Shown: one piece after another, positions 45,894 through 54,226 of the stretch | Layout: each line of letters begins with the position of its first letter | How positions within the stretch are numbered: the stretch's first letter is position 1 | Source: Aurantiacibacter suaedae | Lineage (GTDB): Bacteria; Pseudomonadota; Alphaproteobacteria; Sphingomonadales; Sphingomonadaceae | Direction of reading: 5' to 3' | Assembly (NCBI RefSeq): GCF_005434915.1 | Contig: NZ_SKCG01000001.1 | Span: forward strand, 806,001-870,000 | Length of the DNA: 64,000 nt | Translations under genes and position numbers: made by a program | Notes under the pieces: model-generated | Told to the model about the DNA's origin: nothing | The model's database searches: none | What the model saw: the letters and a program-made list of their open reading frames with translations, nothing else

Positions 45894-46105
45894 CGGGCGC
45901 GCTCCCCAAAGCTCCCCTCCCCTTGAGGGGGAGCCGAAGGCGTGGCGCAGCCACAGCGGTCGGGGGAGGGGTTTGCGACGCCCCCGGCTACAGCCCCACC
46001 CTTCCCCCCGATCCGCCCCGCCTCGACCTGGGCGAGCCAGCGCTGGACATGGCCAACAACATCGGGATGGTCGGTGGGGGCAACGGGCAAGCGGTATTGC
46101 GACAT
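45890..46105 (-). CDS. Possible small protein whose C-terminus is encoded by an intergenic repeat
   Basis: A 71-residue frame starting MSQYRLPVAPTDHPDVV with GAGGTG five bases upstream. The first 40 residues look like a helical domain (VGHVQRWLAQVEAGRIGG). The remainder reads straight through the GC-rich repeat at 45910-45972 and stops with ATGA overlap on the HTH gene start. Both the coupling and the ribosome-binding site support translation; the repeat-encoded tail suggests either an in-frame repeat insertion or a chance extension. Function unknown. Confidence 0.45.
   Translation of the reverse strand: MSQYRLPVAPTDHPDVVGHVQRWLAQVEAGRIGGKGGAVAGGVANPSPDRCGCATPSAPPQGEGSFGERAR
45910..45972. 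repeat. GC-rich palindromic repeat
   Basis: CTCCCC, TTGA, GGGG-type stem (about 45917-45932), a perfect GTGGC-GCA-GCCAC hairpin (45942-45954) and a GGGGGAGGGG run. It is a third member of the repeat group also seen at 14887 and 41342. Confidence 0.55.
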
Positions 46106-46211
46106 AGGGACACCTCGTGGTCTGCGCATTTCGTGGACCGCCTTGGGCAAAGCGGGCGCGCAGTGAGGCATATTTTGGGGTGTGTAGGAAAGGGTATGTG
46201 CAGCTAGCTAA

Positions 46212-47108
46212 CTATCGGGCTCGCTGCTGTGATCGATGAAGTCCCACCGCTTGCTCAATTTCCGAGACAAGCAAATCGATTTCCGATTCCTCATAGACTT
46301 CAGGGGAAGTTTCTGCTTGGCGCAAAATTTCCAAAGCCGAATGATACGCATCAATAAGATTTGAATCAGATGGCTTCCCTGCAATAAAGTATGCCTTAAA
46401 TCTACAGGCAACCCCATCCGCTGCCGCGTCAAGATTACCTCTCCAACGCCGTGCTTTATCCCTAATATTTCCCGCATCCGCTAGATCAAAAGAAAGTGGT
46501 TCGTAGGCGTGTATCTGCCCATTTACCCATGTGTGCTGAAATTCGATCGTATCTACCGAACCCGCTATTGTCTTGGGCTCTAGATCAATTTCAACATCTC
46601 TATCGTGAAGAGCTTGACGAACGGGCCGCCACACATCCTCGTCTGAACGACGATTCTCATTTCGCTTATCATAAGCTGACAGCATCCTATTCGCTATGCG
46701 ATGGAACTCCCGCGCGGTGTCCTTTGCAATTCCAGTTCCCGCCTTTGACCACTGCAAGGAACTTCCGTCATGTGGCAACATCTGAGTAGCGAGTGATCGA
46801 GCATCAGTGCTCGAGAAAAAACCCTCTTTCTCTGCGTTTCTGGCAACCTTTACAGCGTTACGGCGCACGGCAGCGATTGCGGTGACAAAAGACTTTCTAT
46901 CTATATCGGGAAACAGAGGGCGCAGACGCTGAATGCGCTCCTTGAACTCGAAAAGCACAACTGGCTTCTCGCCCCGAGCAGCTGGCGCGAAAAAAACAAG
47001 GCCGACGTTTACGAATTCACCCGTAACCACGTCATGGACGTAGCGAAGTACGCTGTAGCTGTATGGTCGCCGACTCACCTTAAAATCCGATCCAATTCCG
47101 TCATACAT
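46212..47108 (-). CDS. DUF3037 domain protein, partner of the HipA-like kinase
   Basis: A 298-residue cytoplasmic protein. The start region RRPYSYSVLRYVHDVVTGEFVNVGLVFFAP is the diagnostic DUF3037 signature; the rest is helical and charged with no membrane segment. Function of the family is not established. It overlaps the 3' end of the upstream HipA-like kinase gene by 34 bases, so the two are one transcription unit. Base composition is clearly AT-richer than the surroundings (24 of 60 bases G+C in 46321-46380). A GTG about ten codons further in is an alternative start. Confidence 0.82.
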   Translation of the reverse strand: MYDGIGSDFKVSRRPYSYSVLRYVHDVVTGEFVNVGLVFFAPAARGEKPVVLFEFKERIQRLRPLFPDIDRKSFVTAIAAVRRNAVKVARNAEKEGFFSSTDARSLATQMLPHDGSSLQWSKAGTGIAKDTAREFHRIANRMLSAYDKRNENRRSDEDVWRPVRQALHDRDVEIDLEPKTIAGSVDTIEFQHTWVNGQIHAYEPLSFDLADAGNIRDKARRWRGNLDAAADGVACRFKAYFIAGKPSDSNLIDAYHSALEILRQAETSPEVYEESEIDLLVSEIEQAVGLHRSQQRAR

Positions 47109-47854
47109 CCGCCGATGTTGTCTCTGACTTGCCTAATTTTGGTCAGAATATCGGCCAGAAATCCATCATCTCGCCAAGCTCCGGGCACCGCAGCCCCATA
47201 GGCATCAATGTCGTCATCAAGCAGATTTGCCCATTTCTCGCGAATTGCAGCAAAGTCGATGCCCTTGGCAAGCAATTCTCGACGAAAGATGTGATGCCCA
47301 GGCTCTGTGAATGGCTGCAGGCCACCCACTGCCCAAGGCTTCGGTCCTAGCAGACCTCGCGGGAATGCCAATTCGTGATCAAAGATTCGAATTTGCTCTC
47401 CGCTAACTAGGCAATTGGGGTTGCCATCTCGGCGATCCATATTTTCGATAAACCCGTCAAAAGCCAACACCTCTGCAGCGGTCTGGACCATGCTAGGAGT
47501 GAGATGGTTCGTCACAGCCCATGCAGGCCATTGCGGCCAAAGCAACTTCGAACCAAAAGCAAGATTGTCGAATTCTGAGAAACGGCCTCTGACATCATCA
47601 GGTAAACAACCTCGCCAGTCATCTGGAATCACCACGATGAAAGGCTCAGGAATGGGAAGACCAAGTGTTCCCGCCAAGCAAGCAGCAATCACCTCAACCG
47701 CTAAAGAACTCGTCCCCATTTCACAGGAGGAAGAGAACTTGACGACAACCTCAATAACGTTCTCATCGTCATCTTCACCCGCAACGATAATGGGTCGAGT
47801 TCTCCCGCTCCCAACGTCCCCAACGAACTGCACCGCTTCAAGTCGTCTCAGCAT
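47075..47854 (-). CDS. HipA-like kinase (HipA_2 family)
   Basis: A 259-residue protein with the compact HipA-like kinase fold. After an N-terminal lobe (VVVKFSSSCEMGTSSLAVEVIAA) comes the catalytic part FDGFIENMDRRDGNPNCL, with Asp-x5-Asn spacing, then IRIFDHELAF, where the Asp is the likely metal ligand. The HipB-type HTH antitoxin and the large N-terminal domain of classical HipA are absent. Its partner is the overlapping DUF3037 gene. A TTG at 47872 is an alternative start; neither start has a clear Shine-Dalgarno, so the mRNA may be leaderless. AT-rich codon use indicates transfer. Confidence 0.82.
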   Translation of the reverse strand: MLRRLEAVQFVGDVGSGRTRPIIVAGEDDDENVIEVVVKFSSSCEMGTSSLAVEVIAACLAGTLGLPIPEPFIVVIPDDWRGCLPDDVRGRFSEFDNLAFGSKLLWPQWPAWAVTNHLTPSMVQTAAEVLAFDGFIENMDRRDGNPNCLVSGEQIRIFDHELAFPRGLLGPKPWAVGGLQPFTEPGHHIFRRELLAKGIDFAAIREKWANLLDDDIDAYGAAVPGAWRDDGFLADILTKIRQVRDNIGGCMTELDRILR

Positions 47855-47874
47855 GACAATCGCATAGGCCAAAA

Positions 47875-47900
47875 TTGTTAAAATGAAATATCTCTAACAA
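47875..47900. promoter_or_regulatory. Inverted repeat at the HipA-like kinase promoter
   Basis: TTGTTA, 14 bases, TAACAA, positioned 21-46 bases upstream of the ATG at 47854 in AT-rich DNA. The half-sites, about two helical turns apart centre to centre, could bind a dimeric regulator. The arms are only six bases, so the call is tentative. Confidence 0.3.
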
Positions 47901-47966
47901 ATATATGGCTCTGAACCACTATTCATTTTGCAGCCTATCGCCCAAGCCTGACAAGAGCGTTACCAC

Positions 47967-48035
47967 CTACCCCAGCATCGGCTTCAAATACTGCCCCGTA
48001 TAGCTCGCAGCCGTAGCAGCCACATCCTCAGGCCC
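47967..48035 (-). pseudogene. Remnant of a second, diverged uvrA 3' end
   Basis: Read on the minus strand this stretch encodes PEDVA, four unrelated residues, [12 protein letters not shown] and a TAG stop. It matches the last 21 residues before the final Ala of the intact UvrA next door at 17 positions. Over the 12-codon SYT...MLG block the two copies differ at six bases, all in synonymous third positions. It is therefore a decayed end of a once-functional homologous uvrA rather than a fresh local duplication. No upstream uvrA sequence is attached to it. Confidence 0.8.
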
Positions 48036-48052
48036 CGGATCAGGTCCGGGGC
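48032..48052. repeat. REP-like palindrome between the two uvrA ends
   Basis: GCCCCGGA and TCCGGGGC arms (8 bp) around a five-base loop. The core resembles short CCCCGGA-type palindromes scattered in alphaproteobacterial intergenic DNA. It sits exactly between the intact uvrA stop at 48067 and the uvrA remnant. Confidence 0.6.
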
Positions 48053-48066
48053 AGGCTCGTTCCCGG

Positions 48067-50961
48067 TCACGCCCCAAGCATAGGTTTCAAATACTGGCCG
48101 GTGTAGCTGCGCTCGTTGCGAGCGACGTCCTCGGGAACGCCCTCAGCCACAATCTCACCCCCGCGCACACCGCCATCCGGCCCAAGGTCCACCAACCAGT
48201 CGGCGGTCTTGATCACATCGAGGTTGTGCTCGATCACCACCACAGAGTTCCCCTGATCGACCAGCCGGTGCAGCACCTCGAGCAGTTTCCTCACGTCCTC
48301 GAAATGCAGGCCGGTGGTCGGCTCGTCGAGGATATAGAGCGTCTGCCCGGTGGAGCGGCGCGACAGCTCTTTCGCCAGCTTCACCCGCTGCGCCTCGCCG
48401 CCGGATAGAGTGGTCGCCTGCTGGCCCACCTTGATGTAGCCCAGCCCAACCTCGGCCAGCATCGCCATCTTGTCGCGGATCGGGGGCACCGCCTTGAAGA
48501 ACTCGACCGCGTCCTCGATCGTCATGTCGAGCACGTCGGCGATCGAGTGGCCCTTGAACTTCACCTCCAGCGTCTCGCGGTTGTAGCGCTTGCCGCCGCA
48601 TTCCTCGCAGGTGACGTAGACGTCGGGCAGGAAGTGCATCTCGATCTTGATCAGGCCGTCGCCGGTGCAGGCCTCGCAGCGGCCGCCCTTCACGTTGAAG
48701 CTGAACCGCCCCGGCTTGTAGCCGCGCGCCTGCGCCTCGGGCAGGCCTGCGAACCAGTCGCGGATCTGGGTGAAGGCGCCGGTGTAGGTGGCCGGGTTCG
48801 AGCGCGGGGTGCGGCCGATGGGCGACTGGTCGATCTCGATCACCTTGTCGCAGTGCTGGAGGCCGGTCACCTTGTCATGCGGCCCCGCGATCACCCGCGC
48901 GCCGTTGAGCGTGCGGGCGGCGGCGGCATAGAGCGTGTCGATGGTGAAGCTCGACTTGCCGCTGCCCGAAACGCCGGTGATACAGGTGAAGGTGCCGAGC
49001 GGGATAGCGGCGGTGACGTCCTTGAGGTTGTTCGCCTTCGCGCCGTGGACGGTGAGCTTCTTGCCGTTGCCCTTGCGGCGCTTGGTCGGCACCTCGATTG
49101 CCCGCGTGCCGTTGAGGTAGGCGGCGGTGAGCGAGTTCTTGTTCTTGAGCACCTGCTTCAAGGTGCCCTCGGCCACGATCTCGCCGCCGTGGACGCCCGC
49201 GCCGGGGCCGAGGTCGACCAGATAGTCGGCGGCGCGGATGGCGTCCTCGTCGTGCTCGACCACGATCACCGTGTTGCCGAGATCGCGCAGGCGCTTCAAT
49301 GTTTCGAGCAGCCGGTCGTTGTCGCGCTGGTGGAGGCCGATGGAGGGCTCGTCGAGTACGTAGAGCACGCCTGAAAGCCCTGAGCCGATTTGCGAGGCCA
49401 GCCGGATGCGCTGGCTCTCACCGCCCGAGAGCGTGCCGCTGGTGCGGTCGAGGTTGAGGTAGTCGAGCCCGACATTGTCGAGGAAGCCGAGCCGCTCGAC
49501 GATCTCCTTGAGGATGGCCTTGGCGATCTGGTTCTGGGTGTCGCTGAGCTTGTCGGGAAGTGCGGTAAACCATTGCAACGCATCGGAAACTGAGTACCGC
49601 GTGGGTTGTGAGATGTCGGTCGCATCAATCTTCACCGCGCGCGCCTTCTCGTTGAGGCGCGCGCCGCCGCAGGTCTCGCACGGCTGCGCGGTCTGGAACT
49701 TGGAAAGCTCCTCCTGCATCCAGGCGCTGTCGGTCTGCTGCATCCGGCGCTGGAGGTTGCCCATCACGCCCTCGAACGGTTTCTGCACCGTGTAGCTCTT
49801 GCGGCCATCCTTGAAGGTCAGCTCGACCGGCATGCCCTTGGTGCCATGCAGAATGATGTCGCGCTGGTCCGCATCGAGCTGGTTCCACGGCGTCTCGATA
49901 TCGAAGTCGTAAGCCTTGGCGAGGCTGGTCAGCACCTGCATGTAATAGGGCGACGGCGGGTTGCTCTTCGCCCAGGGCACGATGGCGCCCTTCTTGAGGC
50001 TCAGCTCCTCATTGGGGACCACCAGCTGCGGGTCGAACAGCTGCTTCTCGCCGATGCCGTCGCAGGTGGGACAGGCGCCCTGCGGCGCGTTGAACGAGAA
50101 CAGGCGGGGCTCGATCTCCTCGATGGTGAAGCCCGACACCGGACAGGCGAACTTCTCGCTAAACACGATGCGGTTGGTGGGCAGGCCTGCACCCTTGAGA
50201 TTCTTGCCCTGCTCCTCGCCTTCGCGGCCCGGCACCACGCCATCGGCCAGATCGACATAGGCCAGCCCCTCGGCCAGCTTCAGCGCGGTTTCGAACGAGT
50301 CCGCCAGCCGCGTTTCAAGCCCTTCCTTCACCGCGATCCGGTCGACCACCACCTCGATGTCGTGCTTGTACTTCTTGTCGAGCGCAGGCGCTTCCTCGAT
50401 CGCGTACATCTCGCCATCGATGCGCACGCGGGTGAAGCCCGCCTTCTGCCACTCGGCCAGCTCCTTGCGGTATTCGCCCTTGCGGCCGCGCACCACCGGC
50501 GCGAGCAGATAGGCGCGCGTGCCCTCAGGCAGGGCCATCACCCGGTCGACCATGTTGGAGACCGTCTGCGCCTCGATCGGCAGGCCGGTGGCGGGCGAAT
50601 AGGGCACCCCAACCCGCGCCCACAGCAGACGCATATAGTCGTAAATCTCGGTGACGGTCGCCACGGTCGAGCGCGGGTTGCGGCTCGTCGTCTTCTGCTC
50701 GATCGAGATCGCGGGCGAGAGCCCGTCGATATGCTCGACATCGGGCTTCTGCATCATTTCGAGGAACTGGCGCGCATAGGCGCTTAAGGATTCGACATAG
50801 CGCCGCTGCCCCTCGGCATAGATGGTGTCGAAGGCGAGGCTCGACTTTCCGCTGCCGGAAAGGCCGGTGATGACGATGAGCTTGTCGCGCGGCAGCTCGA
50901 TATCGACGCCCTTGAGATTATGCTCGCGGGCGCCGCGGACGGAAATGTGGGTGAGTGACAT
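48067..50961 (-). CDS. uvrA: Excinuclease ABC subunit A
   Basis: The damage-recognition ATPase of nucleotide excision repair, 964 residues. Two ABC ATPase cassettes are visible: [26 protein letters not shown] near residue 31 and [16 protein letters not shown] near residue 650. Each has its signature ([15 protein letters not shown] and [15 protein letters not shown]). Zinc-finger cysteine sets occur as CPVSG/CPTCDG, CETCGG and [18 protein letters not shown] LexA box lies 70 bases upstream. The 3' end is complete (YLKPMLGA), but a second, diverged uvrA end follows 32 bases later. Confidence 0.97.
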   Translation of the reverse strand: MSLTHISVRGAREHNLKGVDIELPRDKLIVITGLSGSGKSSLAFDTIYAEGQRRYVESLSAYARQFLEMMQKPDVEHIDGLSPAISIEQKTTSRNPRSTVATVTEIYDYMRLLWARVGVPYSPATGLPIEAQTVSNMVDRVMALPEGTRAYLLAPVVRGRKGEYRKELAEWQKAGFTRVRIDGEMYAIEEAPALDKKYKHDIEVVVDRIAVKEGLETRLADSFETALKLAEGLAYVDLADGVVPGREGEEQGKNLKGAGLPTNRIVFSEKFACPVSGFTIEEIEPRLFSFNAPQGACPTCDGIGEKQLFDPQLVVPNEELSLKKGAIVPWAKSNPPSPYYMQVLTSLAKAYDFDIETPWNQLDADQRDIILHGTKGMPVELTFKDGRKSYTVQKPFEGVMGNLQRRMQQTDSAWMQEELSKFQTAQPCETCGGARLNEKARAVKIDATDISQPTRYSVSDALQWFTALPDKLSDTQNQIAKAILKEIVERLGFLDNVGLDYLNLDRTSGTLSGGESQRIRLASQIGSGLSGVLYVLDEPSIGLHQRDNDRLLETLKRLRDLGNTVIVVEHDEDAIRAADYLVDLGPGAGVHGGEIVAEGTLKQVLKNKNSLTAAYLNGTRAIEVPTKRRKGNGKKLTVHGAKANNLKDVTAAIPLGTFTCITGVSGSGKSSFTIDTLYAAAARTLNGARVIAGPHDKVTGLQHCDKVIEIDQSPIGRTPRSNPATYTGAFTQIRDWFAGLPEAQARGYKPGRFSFNVKGGRCEACTGDGLIKIEMHFLPDVYVTCEECGGKRYNRETLEVKFKGHSIADVLDMTIEDAVEFFKAVPPIRDKMAMLAEVGLGYIKVGQQATTLSGGEAQRVKLAKELSRRSTGQTLYILDEPTTGLHFEDVRKLLEVLHRLVDQGNSVVVIEHNLDVIKTADWLVDLGPDGGVRGGEIVAEGVPEDVARNERSYTGQYLKPMLGA

Positions 50962-51031
50962 GGGGGCTCACTTGGGGACTGGTTGCGGGTAAGTCCAGCG
51001 CCTGAAAGGGCACGTGACAGATAAGGCCAGT

Positions 51032-51046
51032 GTTCCCTAACTGTTC
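51032..51046 (-). promoter_or_regulatory. LexA (SOS) box upstream of uvrA
   Basis: GTTC, seven bases, GTTC on the plus strand (GAAC-N7-GAAC on the gene strand), ending 71 bases before the uvrA ATG. It matches the alphaproteobacterial LexA direct-repeat consensus. uvrA is a known member of the SOS regulon in this class, which supports the call. Confidence 0.78.
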
Positions 51047-51082
51047 CCATGCGTCAACACGAGGCTAGCAGGCTTGGTGTGC

Positions 51083-51137
51083 CGGTCCGAAGGTTTGCAA
51101 AAACCGCAGTGTGTGCAGGTGGGCGGTTTGCGGACCG
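51083..51137. repeat. Nested inverted repeat in the uvrA upstream gap
   Basis: Outer arms CGGTCCG (51083-51089) and CGGACCG (51131-51137) enclose inner arms AAACCGC (51101-51107) and GCGGTTT (51123-51129). No ORF of note lies in this 267-base gap (50962-51228). It may be a structured transcript end or a decayed repeat element. Confidence 0.4.
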
Positions 51138-51228
51138 TTCGGTCTCGAACAGGAACCGGCTACCAGCGGTCGCCTCATCCATGGACGACCGCTGGTCATT
51201 ATCTGGCGACAATCGAAAGGGAGAAAAA

Positions 51229-51774
51229 TCAGCTCGCGAGTAGTTTATCGGTTGAGACGACTTCACCATAGGCGAACTCCAGCGCCGCCATGTTCGCCGC
51301 GTGCACCTGCGCGACTGGAACTTTCGTGTTGTTGAACTCAAGGTCCATAGTGGCGCAGGCATCGTGCACGGTGACGGCGCTGTAGCCGAAATCGACCGCG
51401 GCGCGGACAGAAGCGGCGATACACATATGGCTCATCGCACCGATGAACACGATCTCTTTGACGCTATTCTCTTCGAGGATTTTCTTAAGATCAGTGTCGC
51501 GAAAGGCGTTCGGGTAATTCTTGGTAACGACCGGTTCGTTACCTTCGGGCTTCATTTCGGGGACGATATTCACGCCGTCACTGCCTGGCACGAACATCGG
51601 TGCGTCAGCCGTCAGTTCGTGGCGAATATGTACCAGCGTCTCCCCGCTCTTGCGAAAATGCGCGAGGACTTCGGTAGCGTTGGCGATGGCATCGTGAATG
51701 CCTTCAAGCGGCACCTTGCCGGAGGGAAGATATTCGTTCTGGAGGTCGACTACGACCAGGGCGCGCTTGCTCAT
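51229..51774 (-). CDS. Cysteine hydrolase, isochorismatase family
   Basis: A 181-residue protein with the isochorismatase-like hydrolase fold: ALVVVDLQNEYL with the catalytic Asp (about residue 10), a lysine region near VVTKNYPNAF, and the nucleophile Cys in FIGAMSHMCIAASVRAAVDFGY near residue 117. The family cleaves isochorismate, nicotinamide or related amides; conserved-sequence context does not identify the substrate. GGAG precedes the ATG at 51774. It is an isolated gene. The 295-base gap to the next gene (51775-52069) shows no further gene. Confidence 0.88.
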   Translation of the reverse strand: MSKRALVVVDLQNEYLPSGKVPLEGIHDAIANATEVLAHFRKSGETLVHIRHELTADAPMFVPGSDGVNIVPEMKPEGNEPVVTKNYPNAFRDTDLKKILEENSVKEIVFIGAMSHMCIAASVRAAVDFGYSAVTVHDACATMDLEFNNTKVPVAQVHAANMAALEFAYGEVVSTDKLLAS

Positions 51775-52069
51775 GACAGCTCCTTTAGAAAAATATGTCG
51801 GCAAGATCTAAAGCGGGATAGCCTTTCAATGTTCCATTCCCCTGTCGCTCAGGGAGCCACTTGATGGCGGATATCAGCCGAATCGAAGTGCGCCAGCTGC
51901 CCAAATGCGCGCAATTGAAAGTAGTTCGATCAATCGGTGAAAGATGCCGGCTTCGGGTTCTGATACAGTCGCACATTCCCCCGCGCCCCTCCCCTTGCCC
52001 CCCAGCCCCGCCCTGCTATGACTCCAGTTTCATACGAAATGAATTCACCAGATCCGAGGTTCGCACTCC

Positions 52070-54226
52070 ATGAAAACCCGTTTGCTCGCCAGTTCCATGC
52101 TGGCCATTATGACCGCCGCCTGTGCCACCACTCCGGATAGCGCCCCCATGGATGTTGCCTCCTCGCCCCCCGCTCCCGGGGTTCCTGAAGCCACCAGCGC
52201 CTTTGCCGAGCTGAGCACGCTGCCCTTCCACGCGCCCGATTTCACCGCGCTGAGCGACGCCGACTATCAGCCGGCCATCGAGGAAGCGATTGCGATCCAG
52301 ATCGCCGAGATCGAGCAGATCGCCAACAACCCCGAGCCGCCGACCTTCTCGAACACCATCGTCGCGATGGAGCGCACCGGGCAGGTCTATTCCCGCGCCA
52401 CCGCCGCCTTCGACCAGAAGGTCTCGGCCGACATCAACGATACGCTCGCCGCTGCCGACGAGGCGCTGGCCCCGCAGCGTGCCGCGCTCAGCGATGCGAT
52501 CTATCTCAACCCCAAGCTGTTCGCCCGCGTGAAGGCGATCTACGACAACCGCGCCGCCATGAGCATGATCCGCGAAGACGCCATGCTGCTGGAGACGACC
52601 TATGCCGATTTCGTGCATAATGGCGCGCTGCTTTCCGATGCGGCCAAGGCCGAGCTGAAGCAGATCAACGGACGCCTTTCGGAACTGGGCGCGCAGATCC
52701 CTCAGCGGATTACCGAAGGCCAGGCCGATGCCGCGCTGACGGTGGATACGGTGGAGGAGCTTTCAGGCCTGTCCGAAGGCCAGATCGCTGCCGCCGCAGC
52801 CGCTGCCGAGGAAGCCGGAATGCCCGGCAAATATGTGCTGGCGATGACCAACACCACCTCGCACCCGCTACTCTCGCAGCTGAACAACCGCACCACGCGC
52901 GAGCGGCTGTATCGCGCCAACTCTACCCGCAACTATGCCGGCGACAACGAAACGGTCGACATGATCCGCGAAGTGGTGGAACTGCGCACGCGGGTCGCGC
53001 GCATCTTCGGCACGCCCGACTATGCCACCTGGCAGATGTACGATCGCATGGCCAAGACGCCCGAGCGCGCCATCGGCTTCATGGAAGAGATGGTCCCCGC
53101 CCTGCGCGCCACGCAGGAGCGCGAGGCTGCCGCAATCAACGCGATGATCGAACGCGAAGGCGGCGATTTCACCGTGCAGCCGTGGGACTGGCCCTACTAT
53201 GCCGAAAAGATCCGGCAGGAGCGCTACGCGCTCGATAACGAGGCCATCAAGCAGTACTTCGTGGTTGACCGCGTGCTCGAAGACGGCGTGTTCTTCATGG
53301 CCAACAAACTTTACGGGCTGACCTTCGAGAAGCGCACCGACATCCCCGTCTATCGTGAAGGCGTGAGCGTCTACACCGTGTTCGATGCCGATGGCAGCGA
53401 ACTGGCGCTGTTCTACTTCGATCCGTTCCAGCGCGACAGCAAGGGCGGCGGCGCATGGATGAACAACTTCGTCGAACAGAGCCACCTGCTTGGCCTGAAG
53501 CCGGTGATCGCCAACACGCTTAACGTGGCCCCGCCCGCAGCCGGCCAGCCCGCGCTGATGACCTGGGACGACGTGACCACCACCTTCCACGAGTTCGGCC
53601 ACGCGCTGCACGGGATGTTCGCCGATCAGCAGTATCCGTCGCTTTCGGGCACCAATACCGCACGCGACTGGGTCGAGTTCCCGAGCCAGTTCCACGAGCC
53701 TTTCGCCGCCGTGCCCGAGGTGTTGCAGAACTATGCCAAGCACTGGCAGACCGGCGAGACGATTCCGATGGAGATGGTCGAGGCGATCGACCGGGCCAGC
53801 AAGTTCAACCAGGGCTATGACTTCGGCGAGCTGCTCACCGCGCAGCTGCTCGACATGAAGTGGCACTCGCTCGCACCGGGCGAAGCGCCCAGCGACGTGG
53901 TCGGCTTCGAGCGTGAGGCGCTGGAAAGCCTGGGCCTGCGCACCGATCTGGTGCCGCCGCGCTACTACACGCCCTACTTCCGGCACATCTTCGGCCACGG
54001 CTATCAGGCAGGCTACTATGCCTACACCTGGACCAACATGCTGGCCAAGGATGGCTATGCCTGGGTCGAGGATAACGGCGGGATGACGCGCGCCAATGGC
54101 GACCATATCCGCGCCACCTTCCTCGGCCAGGGGCACTCGAACAGCTACGAGCAGATGTACCGCGACTTCACCGGGCACGATCCGGAAGTCGGCCCGCTGC
54201 TCGAATCGCTCGGTCTGACCGATTAA
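52070..54226 (+). CDS. M3 family metallopeptidase (peptidyl-dipeptidase Dcp type), lipoprotein
   Basis: A 718-residue zinc peptidase of the thimet oligopeptidase/Dcp family. The N-terminus is a lipoprotein signal (SSMLAIMTAAC, acylated Cys near residue 19), so it is anchored in the envelope. The zinc site is TFHEFGHALHG (HExxH, near residue 507) with the third ligand glutamate expected about 28 residues later. The C-terminal FGHGYQAGYYAYTW is the substrate-binding signature. It removes dipeptides from peptide C-termini. It converges on the ABC ATPase gene, sharing the stop bases TTAA. Confidence 0.92.
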   Translation: MKTRLLASSMLAIMTAACATTPDSAPMDVASSPPAPGVPEATSAFAELSTLPFHAPDFTALSDADYQPAIEEAIAIQIAEIEQIANNPEPPTFSNTIVAMERTGQVYSRATAAFDQKVSADINDTLAAADEALAPQRAALSDAIYLNPKLFARVKAIYDNRAAMSMIREDAMLLETTYADFVHNGALLSDAAKAELKQINGRLSELGAQIPQRITEGQADAALTVDTVEELSGLSEGQIAAAAAAAEEAGMPGKYVLAMTNTTSHPLLSQLNNRTTRERLYRANSTRNYAGDNETVDMIREVVELRTRVARIFGTPDYATWQMYDRMAKTPERAIGFMEEMVPALRATQEREAAAINAMIEREGGDFTVQPWDWPYYAEKIRQERYALDNEAIKQYFVVDRVLEDGVFFMANKLYGLTFEKRTDIPVYREGVSVYTVFDADGSELALFYFDPFQRDSKGGGAWMNNFVEQSHLLGLKPVIANTLNVAPPAAGQPALMTWDDVTTTFHEFGHALHGMFADQQYPSLSGTNTARDWVEFPSQFHEPFAAVPEVLQNYAKHWQTGETIPMEMVEAIDRASKFNQGYDFGELLTAQLLDMKWHSLAPGEAPSDVVGFEREALESLGLRTDLVPPRYYTPYFRHIFGHGYQAGYYAYTWTNMLAKDGYAWVEDNGGMTRANGDHIRATFLGQGHSNSYEQMYRDFTGHDPEVGPLLESLGLTD

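Noticed and set aside
46212-47966. Classical HipBA toxin-antitoxin module
   Set aside because: There is no HTH HipB-like gene beside the kinase, and the kinase is much shorter than HipA; the partner is DUF3037.
47967-48035. Frameshifted or truncated native uvrA
   Set aside because: The neighbouring uvrA is full length with an intact C-terminus and stop at 48067; the extra tail is a separate diverged copy.
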